64,000 nt of DNA, taken from Papaver somniferum. Its lineage: Eukaryota; Streptophyta; Magnoliopsida; Ranunculales; Papaveraceae. Made by a program: the position numbers and the translations under genes. The stretch covers positions 132,767,466 to 132,831,465 of the forward strand of contig NC_039365.1 of the NCBI RefSeq assembly GCF_003573695.1, read 5' to 3'. How positions within the stretch are numbered: the first letter of the stretch is position 1; each line of letters opens with the position of its first letter. The notes below the pieces were generated by a model. It did not search any database and was not told where the DNA came from. It saw only the letters and a program-made list of their open reading frames with translations. Shown here piece by piece: positions 33,721 through 44,618 of this stretch.

Positions 33721-34900
33721 CAAAACCATGTCGGCCATGCCTTCATGCCGCTGGTTGCCAAACGAAGGGTTGCAACAATCAACGGCCACCCTTCCTTCTG
33801 AGATGCAAATCTCAGCCTTCCAAATTCGCCACCAAACGCGTGGCAACTTTTGGCCCAATGCCAAGCCCTAATTTTGGACGCGCCTAAACTATGCCAAAAC
33901 CCTAACTTTGGCCGTGCCTAAAACTATGCCAAAATCCTAGCTTGGCCGCGCCTAAACCATGCCAAAGCCACGCCAGCCATGCCTCCATGCCGCTGGCTTC
34001 CAAACGAAGGGTTGCAACGATCAACGGCCACCCTTCCTTCTGAGATGCAAATCTCAACCGTCCAAGTTCGCCACCAAACGCGTGGCAACTTTTGGCCCAA
34101 TGCCAAGCCCTAATTTTGGCCGCGCCTAAAACTATGCCAAAATCCTAGCTTGGCCGCGCCTAAACCAAGCCAAAACCATGCCGGCCATGCCTCCATGCCG
34201 CTGGCTGCCAAACGAAGGTTTGCAACAATCAACGGCCACCCTTCCTTCTAAGATTCAAATCTCATCCGTCCAAGTTCGCCACCAAACGCGTGGCAACTTT
34301 TATCCCAATGCCAAGCCCTAATTTTGGCCGCGCCTAAACTATGCCAAAACCCTAACTTTGGCCGCGCCTAAAACTATGCCAAAATCCTAGCTTGGCCACG
34401 CTTAAACCATGCCAAAGCTACGCCGGCCATGCCTTCATGCCGCTGGCTGCCAAACAGAGGGTAGCAACAATCAACGGTTACCCTTCCCTCTGAGATGCAA
34501 ATCTCAGCCGTACAAACTTGCCACCAAACGACTAGTGGAAATCTATTGGCTAAGGTGCCAAAACCCTAATTTGGCCATGGTGCCAAATCCCTAATCCGGC
34601 CACGCCAAAGCCATGTCGACCATGCCTTCATGCCGCTGGCTGCCAAACGGAAGGTTGGAACAATCAACGGCTATCCTTCCTTCTGAGATGCAAATCTCAG
34701 CCGTACAAACTTTCCACCAAACGACTTGTGGCAATCTCTTGGCTACGGTGCCAACTCTTGGCCACAGTGCCAAAACCCTAATTTGGCCACGCCAAAGCCA
34801 TGCCGGCCATGCCTCCATGCCGCTGGCTGCCAAACGGAAGGTTGCAACAATCAACGGCTATTCTTCCTTATGAGATGCAAATCTCAGCCGTACAAGCTTG
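33721..34900. repeat. Long-unit tandem repeat block of the 3' LTR
   Basis: CATGCCGCTGG recurs near 33747, 33989, 34195, 34436, 34631 and 34817, a spacing of 186-243 bp. Each unit also has the palindrome-like GAGATGCAAATCTC and CCAAACGCGTGGCAAC or CCAAACGACTTGTGGCAA. It corresponds to 18470-19340 in reverse. Confidence 0.8.
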
Positions 34901-35838
34901 CCACTAAACCAAACGACTTGTGGCAACCTTTGGCTACGCTGCCAACTCTTTGGCCACGGCGCGCACTTAGCTATGCCAATTCTATGGTCACGGCACCAAA
35001 CCCTAATTAGCCACGCCAAGAGCATGCGCAAGCCATGCCAGCACCGTGGACACGCCGCTGGCTACCAACGGAAGGTAACCACAATCAACGACTAACCTTC
35101 CTCTTAAGATGCAAAATCTCGACCGTCGAAGGTCATCACCGAGCCAGCAAGCCTCCCAAGCTCAACTTGCCAAACAATATCAACATGCTACACAAAACAC
35201 TCGAGACATCAAAACATGTCACAAACTGGGGGATGCTCATCAGGGTATTGGTCTGGCGGTTTACAGTGTGCGGCATACACTACGCCCGTTACAAGAAAGT
35301 GTCATAAGAGTGAGGCGGTTAGTAAATACAAGAAGTAATGGTGAAACGTTTCCTTTATTATGGAAACATCAATTCCATGCGTTACCCGTTACCGCTTTCT
35401 TCAATTTACTCATCTGTTTTCACTTCTTACGAGACCAGGGTACGTTTCGTTGCGACTTGTATAAATAGGTCTCACCTATTTCCACCGAAAAACAAGTTTT
35501 GGTTAGGAGCATACAACATTCATAAATCACTTGTTAGCTTTCCAATCTGCTAGCGTTTCACTTTCTGATACAAGTCGTCAAACAACTACTCTTCCGGAAT
35601 CAACAATTCTGGTCTCAACACTTTCTTCGCTTCCCTCCCTAAGACCAACCCTTCTCCTTCACTTTGTGACCGAAACAAGTCTGGAACGACCATTTCTTGG
35701 TTTAGGCCGGATTTATACAGATTGATCTCTCGAATCAAAGTACTTCCTTGCAGTACATTTTTTAGGGTTTAGACTCGTTTCTCACCCACAACACACGAAA
35801 TTTCCGAAATCAGCAGAAACCGTTTTCACCCTCAAACA

Positions 35839-36084
35839 CTCCCCTTAGTAGTTGTTCGTCTTTAATCGATGAACGTCGTGAAGTATAATACTCAACTACA
35901 CATTCTATCCTAATCCGAGACACAGCTATAAGTAGACTAAAAATCAAGACTTATAGTTTTGCAAATAAACTTGACAAACAAGCTTGAGATAGCAACGCTT
36001 TCGAGTTTGGCCGAGCAGTGTTCTAACAACAACCAAACTTAACATACCAACGCTTGGTGAGTTCAACCGAGCTATGCTCTAACA
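35839..36084 (-). mobile_element. Two SIRE-like LTR ends, one inserted in the other
   Basis: 35839-36028 is the start of an LTR of the 48940/49436 type (minus-strand TGTTAGAACACTGCTCGG). It abuts ACAAC (36029-36033) and the start of a second LTR ending at 36084 (minus-strand TGTTAGAGCATAGCTCGG). The undamaged text at 51648-51705 reads through this junction, which shows that the first LTR inserted after ACAAC in the second. The left parts of both are lost at the gypsy boundary. The LTR ending at 36084 is the middle LTR of the proposed array. Confidence 0.7.
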
Positions 36085-36837
36085 ATCTCCCCCTTTGTAA
36101 ATTTTAGTGACAAAACTCTTATTACATATGGATAAATAAATTACATAAGAATTAATTTTTTCATACGCTTGATTCCAAGTTTCAACAGCACAATAACCTG
36201 CATATATTCAATCAATAAATGTCGTTGTTGACAGTTGAAGAACAAAGCTTTTACTCCACCTAAAGGTATGTTAGGTAGATATTCAATTAGAACATCTTTG
36301 TTATTCCCCTTTTTGTAGTCAGAATACTACAACAGCAATATGATATGTTTCTCTCCCTTAATCAATGCTTTACTCTTTCATTTGATATAACGTTCTGAGC
36401 ACAATTTTCCTTTCATTAGTGATTGCAAATCACTTGTTTACTCCATATATTTCTCCCCCTTTTGTCACAAAATGACAAAGGTTCGAGAAAATAAAGGACA
36501 AACTGAAAGGATCTTACAAATCTAAAAGACTTGTAAACGACCTACAAGAGTTAAGCACGAAGGTTTCTCATACAACTTTAGATAACCAATATTAAAACCT
36601 AAACTACAAGTAATTTAGTTTTAATATGTTATCAAGAAAAAAAATTCCCGAAGCAATTTCCCTAACAAATCGACTAAGAAACTTAATTTCCTTGTTAAAC
36701 CGGTTGTGTATGTACAACCGCTTGTTTCGATAAGACCAAAACAAAGATCAGAATTAACTTTATTTCTCTCATCAGGCTCTAATTATTCAGACAATAACTT
36801 AGACCTTTCTCTTTAGACAAGAAAAACACTAGGTTAG
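36085..36837 (-). other. Second copy of the SIRE-like polypurine tract and 3' untranslated region
   Basis: On the minus strand a purine tract (AAAGGGGGAGAT) abuts the LTR end. The following 750 bp match 21798-22560 closely (for example CTTGATTCCAAGTT near 36170 and GCTTTACTC near 36247). It breaks off at 36837 where another LTR starts. Confidence 0.75.
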
Positions 36838-37814
36838 TGATAGGTTGGGAAACCTACAACAAAATACTGCAAGTGCACAGTGTCTAACTAGTAGAACAAC
36901 GGTAAGTACAGGTCGTTCCCACGAGGAGTGTGAAAATACTCTACCAACTAATACCAAAACTGAATAATCAACAAGATGATGTTTTAAGGATTTTTCAGAA
37001 ATTCAAACAAGATGAAATAAAAATAACAAAGACGTAACCAAGAAAATGAAAGGGTTATTAGGGTCTTCGATTTTCACCAATTCAATCATATAAAACTCTA
37101 CTAATCTCTATTTATTACTCAAGACAAATTTCGAAATCAATCTCATGTCTCGGAAGATGATATACTAAATTCTAAAATCTAGTTTCTCCGTTGTGATTTC
37201 CTTCGCTTCATGTGTAGTGATTTTAAAGCATTATATATCAATCCTAAAGCATATTACGTCAAGGGATTTAACCGAAGCGCGAAATATCAATTGAAAAGCA
37301 TAAATAATCAAGAAAATCACGTAAACAATTAAACACCAAGCTATATGAAGAGAAATTACTAGTCAATGAATTATTATTAGAGATATTATCGTAGTGTTTA
37401 AACAATTAATTGGCTTCCATCTAAACCCTAAAAAATGATTCAGAAACCATGGAGAAAATAAAATCAAAAAAGAAAACCCTTGTTTTCTCCTATTCACGGC
37501 TCTGCAGCCGCCTCCGGCTTTTTTCTCATCTGTTTTCAGTCCCTCGTCTTATATACCCGTGTTGCTGCGAACAAAACCAAAGTAAGACCTAGCAAAATAT
37601 CGTATCTGCCGAGGCCCAGTCCACCGGTCCAATACTGGTTCCAACTTGCCTATCCACCCCCTGGTCGGCTTAGCACCTTCCTCCAACTTCGCTGCAGCAC
37701 TCATCGTTGCTGCCATAACAGACTGGTGTCTCTTGTTCCTACGGTTCTTTGTGTCAATCACGATTATCCAGCCAATGTACTCCACCGATATTCAGACTCT
37801 CCCAGTCCAAGCTT

Positions 37815-37933
37815 TCCGAAGTCCGATCACAACACAGCCCCCATTTCCGTCTCCCTGACCAACTGAACATCTCCTTACTTTCTCCATTTCGAGCTCAGAA
37901 CTGTCTTGGCCGTTCGCCTCCGAAATCAGTAAA
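37815..37933. repeat. Left arm of a ~119-bp inverted repeat
   Basis: The reverse complement of 39171-39289 with about four mismatches by eye. Contains GAACATCTCCTTACTTTCTC and the GAGCTC site. The arms enclose about 1.24 kb. Confidence 0.85.
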
Positions 37934-38720
37934 CACTTTTCACATCCTCTCATCTATCCTCAGCATGATCATCACCAGCTGATTAGTGGCAGCAGCCATA
38001 GTTCACTTCCATGATCCCCATCGACCATACACCACTTCCAACCAACAATAACTAATTTTGTTCTTGTCTGTACTCAACTCGTATCCTTGCCACCTCCATG
38101 TCAACAACTCCGACAAATTCTAGTAGCCTGAATTCTCTCCTTGCCTTACTCGCAACAGCTCAAGCATCTCCACTCGTTGATCCACCACTGCCTGCAGTAT
38201 TAGTCCTGCCATCTTCTTCTGAATCCAACTCCAGATTTGCTTCCTGCAACCAAATACTCCACTGACTGCAATTAACTCATTCGTCGCGTGAATTCGAAAC
38301 ACAATATTTGGGTGAAGCCCATCACTGCAAACAACACCGAGGACTTGAGCAGCTCGGAACAACAATAACTCCAGCCAACAAACACCTACAATTACCACTG
38401 GACTCTCATTTATAAACAGACTATTACTAGAAGATGTTGTCAGGCAGCTTCTTAAACATTCCACTAAGAATGGAATCTTCTTTGGATTTGAAGAACAAAG
38501 AAATCTGCATGTTCTCTGTACATTCCACTGCGAATTGTTGTGATAGTGGACCCACGTCCCACTTAAGCCTCTAGTGGATTTCTGGTATTTGGTTGAGCAA
38601 AGAGTTCTTTGTACGAGCTTTCCATCTGTAAATGGTGCTACGAACATGCATTAGGAACAAATAACTTGAAAGCCCACGATTATCCAAGATGTCTTTCTGT
38701 TGCCCAGAGAACTTTAGTGG

Positions 38721-39045
38721 TGCTGATATATAGTATATACCAGGCCAGCCACATTTTATCATTGTGTTTGCTGATACATGGAAATACCAGGCCAACCCAT
38801 TTCATCATTGTGGTTGCTGATACATGGAAATATCAGGCCAACCAATTTCATCATTGTGGTTGCTGATACATGGAAATACCAGGCCAACCCCATTTCATCA
38901 TTGTGGTTGCTGATACATGGAAATACCAGGCCAACCCCGTTTCATCATTGTGGTTGCTGATACATGGAAATACCAGGCCAACCCCGTTTCATCATTGTGG
39001 TTGCTGATACATGGAAGTACCAGGCCAACCACATTTTGCCATTTT
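38721..39045. repeat. 46/47-bp minisatellite, seven units
   Basis: TGCTGATACATGGAAATACC starts units at 38769, 38815, 38861, 38908, 38955 and 39002, after a diverged unit at 38721. Lengths are 46 or 47 bp, varying by one C in the CCAACC(C)C run. The five central units are almost identical. Confidence 0.92.
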
Positions 39046-39170
39046 CGTCGCAAACACCATAAGTCTCACATTTTGTTGTTTATTCGCTGGATGATCAAAT
39101 TCACTTGTATTTTCTACAAACACACTAAAATAGTATTGGGAATACCAAGTTTTCCAAAAGCCATCAGAGC

Positions 39171-39289
39171 TTTACTGATTTCGGAAGCGAACGACCAAGA
39201 CAGTTCTGAGCTCGAAATGGAGAAATTAAGGAGATGTTCAGTTGGTCAGGGAGACGGAAATGGGGGTTGTGTTGTGATCGGACTTCGGA
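39171..39289. repeat. Right arm of the ~119-bp inverted repeat
   Basis: Pairs with 37815-37933. Ends exactly where SIRE-like LTR sequence begins, so the breakpoint of a rearrangement may lie at this arm. Confidence 0.85.
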
Positions 39290-40487
39290 TATTGTTTGCT
39301 TTGTGACCAAGGCAAAACCCTATTTTGAAAGACTATATAAAGGAGACATCTAGTATTGTGCAAAACTAATCCCCACACCTTACGTGTGATACTAGTTTGC
39401 ATACTAGAGTCGATTCTCCTTTAACCTCTGGTTTTCTTTTATCAACCGGGTTAATGACTTAAAGACTTCATTGGGATTGTGAAGCCAGACCGATACTACT
39501 TTTATCGTAATTGTGTGATCTGATATTGCAACTTCTATCGTACGAGTACAATCAGATTGATTGTCTTGAGATTGATATCTCCGATGGGCAAGATATAAAA
39601 AGTAATCACAAACGTCTTCGTCTCATCGTTTGTGATTCCGCAACATCTTGTTTCGCTACCATACGATTAAGATTGTTGTGAGGTGATTGATTAATCTAGG
39701 CTGTTCTTCGGGAATATAAGACCGGATTATCAATTGGCTCCTGTTCACCTTGATTATTATCAAAATACGGAACAAAACCTTTAGGGTTTATCTATGGGAG
39801 ACAGATTGATCATTTGATAGACTTTTCTGTGTGAGACATATTTGTTTATTATCAAAGCCTGCGATTTTGGATCGTAAAAACTCTTAGTTGTGGGTGAGAT
39901 CAGCTAAGGGAATCAAGTGCGTAGTATCCTGCTGGGATCAGAGGTGTATGAGCATAACTGTACCTTGGATCAGTTGGAGATTGATTGGGGTTCAACTACA
40001 GTCCAGTCCGAAGTTAGCTTGGAGTAGGCTAGTGTCTGTAGCGGCTTAATAAAGTGTGTTTTCAATCTGGACTAGGTCCCGGGGTTTTTCTGCATTTGTG
40101 GTTTCCTCGTTAACAAAATTTCTGGTGTCTGTGTTATTTCAATTTCCGCATTATATTGTTTTATCTTTAAAACTGAAATAATACAGGTTGTGCGTTAGAT
40201 CATCAATTAGAGTAATCCAACCTTTGGTTGTTGACTGTCATTGATTGATCTTTGCATATTGGTCTTTGGTACCATTCAAGTTATTCCTTGTGTTTGATTA
40301 AAGACTCGTTGATTTCTATTAGCTCGAGTAAATCAAAACAAGAGAGAGAGATATTAACTCCTCGATATACTTTAGTCTAGATTGAGTCTGACTGTCTAGT
40401 TGATTCTCTAGCAAAGTATATTGGAGTTAGTCCATACAGATTGCTAAGAGGAATATTGGGTGGTGTTGTTAGACTCTCGCTTTTTAA
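39290..40487 (+). mobile_element. 3' part of a SIRE-like LTR, plus orientation
   Basis: Matches in reverse the LTR at 46491-48940 from its TATA region (TATATAAAGGAGAC near 39334) through GGACTAGGTCCCGGGG near 40070 to the end (TTGGGTGGTGTTGTTAGA near 40459). The 5' half of the LTR is missing. It is the only SIRE-like LTR piece in the window on the plus strand. It ends at about 40487 next to an A-rich stretch and the MULE. Confidence 0.8.
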
Positions 40488-40608
40488 AGATTGTATGTTA
40501 TAAAAAAAAAAAAGTGCAAACCAAAAAAGCATAAAAAAGAAAAAGAAACACCCAACTAGTAAGAAACCTAAAACAAGTTGTTCAGAATATGAAAAAACCA
40601 CAAAAACT

Positions 40609-41870
40609 TCAGAATAACATCCTATTCAAGAAGTTGACCATCCTGGAATGAGACTCCTTGCGAAACGTTGGTGCACGAGGATCCAAAGGAGCTCTGCGAC
40701 ATGTTCGACGGTTGTGAAAGGTCAGCATCCCACATTGGCCACACATCCTCTTCTTGCGTACCTTTTCACGAGAACTCCTATACCTAACACCTTTAGGCCT
40801 TCCACCTTGTTCTTGACCACCATTGGGAGGCAAAACATACCCCTTTTCATTAATTCCAGGTGGCTTCTCAGAGCCCGGAATAGGATATATGGGTCGAGAG
40901 TACAACCTTTTATAGTAGTCAGAAATATAATAAGGGCTAATGTAGTTGTACGGTCCATCATTTACAATCTGCAACATTGCTTTCATTGAATGAGTGCAAG
41001 GAAAGCTATGTTTTTGCCACCATTTGCAGCTGCAAGTTCTAGAATCCAAGTCGACGGTATGCTTTCATGTTGGAGAAATGATCTCAAATACTTTCTCACT
41101 CGATCTCCGAAACTTGTATGAACGGCAGTCGGTTATCCTCTTGTTAAACCTTGCTTGCATACGAGGAGTAAGCGTTGTAGTCCACTTGTTAGACTCCAAT
41201 AACCTCTTGTAATTATGCTCCATTATCTTAGCACGAATAACATCGACAAGCTCAAGTGCTGGAAGCAGCTTATCATCTTAATAACATTGTTAAAACTCTC
41301 AGCAATATTAGATGTGTACTCACCCCACCTTTCTCCTAGAAATGCATGAGCATCCCAATTCTTGAATGAAATCTTCATCATCCAAGCAATCACTGAATCC
41401 AACTTTAGATTACTCATAGTCTTCGCAACAACATAAATTTTTTCCTTTCTTAATGTAGTGTAGCATTATTTGAATAACTTGATTGCAGTTTGTCTACTCT
41501 TGCCCTTTGGAACAGGATATGTCCTTTCATATGATACAAATAGTAAGAATGAAAAGCATTTGGGAAGACTTCAGGCACATGCTTCAAAATGCCGATTCCA
41601 CAATCTAATATGATGGTCAGTGACGATATTCACGAATAATGCCCTTCAAATTGGTTGAGAACCATTGCCAACTCTCACAATTTTCACAAGGAACACTTCC
41701 AAATGCAACTGGATAAATCTCTACAAAAACCAAAAAACAAAAATAACTGACCAAAAACAAAAATAAGTGACCAGTAACTAGTGTCAACAAACAAAGTTGA
41801 TCAATTTCAGTTGGATCAACAATGGAAGTTGATTCAAAACAAAATATAGTTTTTGGGTCAACAATCACAG
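40609..41870 (-). pseudogene. MuDR-type transposase, C-terminal two thirds, frameshifted
   Basis: MuDR transposases are DDE enzymes that cut and move the element. From 41720 on the minus strand: EIYPVAFGSVPCENCESWQW, preceded by an acceptor-like T-rich TTTTTGTAG. Then the catalytic-core remnant KHVPEVFPNAFHSYYLYHMK in another frame, then KNWDAHAFLGERWGEYTSN (SNIAES motif, near 41350-41290). The region before 41049 needs two frame changes. From 41049 a clean frame gives the SWIM zinc finger CSCKWWQKHSFPCTH and a basic tail with CGQCGMLTFHNRRTCRR, a zinc-knuckle-like motif. The N-terminal exon is not visible. The final 146 codons are undamaged, unlike the rest. Confidence 0.88.
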
Positions 41871-42290
41871 TTGATCAAATAAATCTCTGTAAGCAGTCAT
41901 AGTTTTGGATCAACAGCCACAGTTGATCCAATAAATATGTGTAAACAATCACAGTTGATACAACAAAATCTGTGTAAAATATCACCAATAAGAGATAGTT
42001 AAAGCATGAATTTCAATGCAAACCAAAAAGAAAGCAGTCTAAACTACCCTAAGCTACATATAGTATTATGTCGCACCTCACTCGGGGGCTGCGCCCCCTC
42101 GTGAAAGTTAAATTCAATATAGAATGTGAGAAACCTAAAATAAAAGTTATATTATCAACAAAATGAATGCATAATGATTACCTGCAATCTACCAAAGAAA
42201 TTTGTGTTCAGAAATTTGGATCAACAACAACAGTTGACACAAATAAACTAAAAATCATCCCAGTTTTTTATCAACGATCAATGTTGATCC
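41780..42290. repeat. Dispersed inverted-repeat motif GATCAAC-N6-8-GTTGATC
   Basis: GGATCAAC...GTTGATCC-type units occur near 41784, 41813, 41848, 41910, 41944, 42218 and 42269, with 5-8 bp loops such as AGCCACA. Some arms are imperfect. They lie in the 5' region of the MULE. Confidence 0.6.
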
Positions 42291-43091
42291 AAAATAATAT
42301 CTACATTTCATCAAAAACATAATCAGTACTGTCTAAATTTTATCACAAACATGATTCTTCAACATTTCAGCATAAACATAAAACCAAAGTTGATGAGCAG
42401 ATTTAAGAAAAAAAAGTATAAATAACAAATCAAAAAATTAAAACGTACTTGTTTAAGTGATGAATAAGGATCTCGAGATCAAACTATATCAATATCAACC
42501 AATCAATCTAACAGAATAATCACGAAATTAATCTTCCCACATAAATCACGATCTCTGCAACAACAACAAAAAACAAAACATTGAAAACAAAAATTGAACA
42601 TAAAATCATGAAACGAACATGCAATCATCAAAAAAAACTTTATGAATCTTCAAATAAACATCAACATTACCAATTTGTTTCAGAAAAACAAATGTAACGG
42701 TTTCAGCTGATTAAAAATAATTTCAGTTAAGCGGGGCTAAAATCTCCGATTCAGTTGATTAGTTGATGAATCTTGCTGCACAAATAAAGAAGAAGGAGGA
42801 AAAGAAGAATTTCAAGATCGGGAAATCGTAGATTGAACCAAAAAAATTAAAAAAAAAATTCACGATCTGAGCTCTCTACAACTGGATCTCTCTCTCTCTC
42901 TTTCAGTTTTTATTTTCCGTTTAACTGAAATTTGATCTTTGATACCGAAATATATACTGGGGGTATATTTGGAATTCTCTAATTTGTTATTGGGCCCCTG
43001 ATGGGCTTGTACAAGAAGAGGGATATATTTATTGTGTGATAAGGATATTCGTAAAACCCATCAAAAGTAGGGATATATATTCAATTACCAC

Positions 43092-44618
43092 TTCAATAAA
43101 CACCTGCAAAACACCACTTGAACCTCTTGTGATCAATCACACATAGAACGGAGTCCGTTAACAATGGATTATCACAAGATGTCTTTAGATATAGAAACAG
43201 TTCTAAAGATCCCGTCGATACTTCGATCTAGTTTGAGTGAATCTTATATCAGAATAGACGATTCTCAAGAATAAACAAACTAGGTGCCATCAAATTTTCA
43301 ACAACCATTAGTCAATCAAATCAATTGAAAACTAATAACACTACAATTATCTAGTTTCCCACCAACAGTACACGTAGAGCTTCTTGATCCCACAAAAGTC
43401 TTTGAACGAGCGGTCGTAAGAGATTTCACCTAATTAGGATACTTTCCTCTCTGATTGGACGGTTCCACCAGAAACAACAAGAATGAAGTTTGACTGGCTC
43501 TTAGGATATTTTGCTAGAAATGCAAACTTAGGTATTTATAGACCGAGGATATTTGGACACCAAGGTATTTCCCGAACCGAAAATATTCTCAAGATATGCA
43601 ATGAATAGCAAAAATCGGTTTTCTTAATTCCAATAAATGCTTGTCTAAATTTCTGAAATCTCTCAATAGAAAATCTCCAATTAATAAACGCACATTACTA
43701 ATTTTTATTCTCTGGAGATATGCATTTAATTTTTGGTAATTAAAGCGTATAAAACCAAAAACCTTAATTAAAAAATTCTCAATTTATTTCAATATAGGAT
43801 CTCCTTAAGTACTAAGGAATATCTTTGAACAATAAATGATAAGAGTTATTGTACGTGTTCAAAGTATGTGGACATCTCTTCACTGTAAATCCTTATTCAT
43901 ATTTACATGGATTTACATTCTTGGAATCGGTTATACCATACTTCCAAACAAGTTTAGAATTGGTTCACCTGTATTCCAAGATTACTATGTGATTGATAAA
44001 ATATCAAATCACATAAATGGGTTCAATCGGTTCTACCTATCACTAGGATCGGTTATACCTCAATATGGAAATACTTGTGATCGGTTACACCAGTTACCAT
44101 GACCAGTTACATCAGTTACCAGGATCGGTTATATTAATTACCAGGACTGGTTACCATATTCTCATGGTATTGCTTGTGATCGGTATCACCAATTACCAGG
44201 ATCGGTTACACCATTTACCAGGACCGGTTACACCAATTACAAGGATCGATTACACAACAATATGTGATCGGTCACACCAATTACTAGGATCGTCACACCA
44301 ATTACAAATATTGATCATACCATCTCATGGTGATTACTTAGGATCGGTTACACTAATTAATAAAAACTAGTCATACCAAATCATAAGTCAGGCACTTGTG
44401 ATTAGTTGTACCAAGATACGTAACAAAGTTACGATCGGTTCTACCATCTCACACATATTGGTAATCCAAAGATTTGCAATGAATAATCGTACCAATAAGC
44501 CTAATGATTTCCCTTTCGATTCATAAGACAAGTTCATGAATGTACTTCTTTTAAACAAATTTAAAACATTGTTTCATAAGATGAAATCTTCACCATAACC
44601 CATTCACATAATCATAAC
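43092..44618 (-). mobile_element. 5'-most LTR of the SIRE-like complex, left piece
   Basis: Matches 15930-17275 of the left LTR. The LTR continues at 51385-51705 after a second element. About 860 bp of its 3' end are missing at the MULE boundary. A short-unit repeat block (GGATCGGTTACACCAATTAC) spans 44047-44300. Confidence 0.75.
44047..44300. repeat. Short tandem repeats (about 21-25 bp) in the SIRE-like LTR
   Basis: GATCGGTTACACCAATTACCAG and variants recur about nine times. The block is shorter in the left LTR (16880-17010), so copy number has changed between LTRs of one complex. Confidence 0.7.

Larger units (their letters stand above)
25626..35838 (+). mobile_element. Ty3/gypsy Tat-lineage retrotransposon, 5'-truncated
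   Basis: Order: 5' LTR remnant (25626-26437), primer site (26440), short gag remnant, protease, RT, RNase H, second RNase H, integrase, an antisense gene, polypurine tract (33162-33172) and 3' LTR (33177-35838). The second RNase H and the antisense ORF after pol mark the Tat lineage. About 1.85 kb of the 5' LTR is missing, so no target duplication can be checked. Left of the truncation is gag of the SIRE-like host; right of the 3' LTR is SIRE LTR sequence, so a deletion removed part of the host as well. Most pol damage is single-codon stops in one frame. Confidence 0.92.
33177..35838 (+). mobile_element. 3' LTR of the Tat element (2.66 kb)
   Basis: Begins TGTTGATGGTGG and ends ACCCTCAAACA. 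Order: conserved 5' block (33177-33400), 70-bp minisatellite, long-unit repeat block, conserved 3' block from about 35040 with a TATA box at 35460-35467 (TATAAATA). It matches the solo LTR at 17689-21759 end to end in reverse, and the solo LTR at 5011-7352 mainly at the two ends. Confidence 0.9.
36838..39289 (-). mobile_element. LTR of an unplaced gypsy-like family, rearranged
   Basis: Begins TGATAGGTTGGGAAACC inside the 3' untranslated region, after GTTAG (36833-36837), a possible target duplication whose partner I cannot find. The stretch with CTGCAAGTGCACAGTGTC and GTCGTTCCCACGAGG is the common end of plant gypsy LTRs, here on the minus strand. A minus-strand TATA (GGGTATATAAGAC) lies near 37548-37560. 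The rest contains an inverted repeat and a minisatellite. The far end is not recognisable and the region meets an SIRE-like LTR at 39290. Open frames here look fortuitous. Confidence 0.6.
40590..43091 (-). mobile_element. MuDR-type (MULE) DNA transposon remnant
   Basis: Coding remnants of the transposase occupy 40609-41870 on the minus strand. 41871-43091 is the AT-rich 5' part, with repeated GATCAAC...GTTGATC motifs and a GC hairpin. The right end (ATATATCCCTACTTTTGATGGG on the minus strand near 43062-43083) looks like a MULE terminus, but I see no matching left terminus. It abuts the truncated SIRE-like LTR at 43092. Confidence 0.7.

Noticed and set aside
33430..33887. Open frames of 86-126 codons on both strands
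   Set aside because: Same minisatellite and long-unit repeats of the Tat LTR as at 21051-21556; not genes.
38120..38647. 175-codon minus-strand ORF
   Set aside because: It lies within an LTR-like region, has no recognisable domain, and no conserved copy is seen in the window.
38721..39045. CRISPR-like appearance of regularly repeated units
   Set aside because: Units are contiguous with no unique spacers, in a plant LTR; it is a minisatellite.
42061..42110. GC hairpin as a bacterial-type terminator or Helitron end
   Set aside because: A plant nuclear context makes a rho-independent terminator irrelevant, and no CTRR end or TC start is found for a Helitron.
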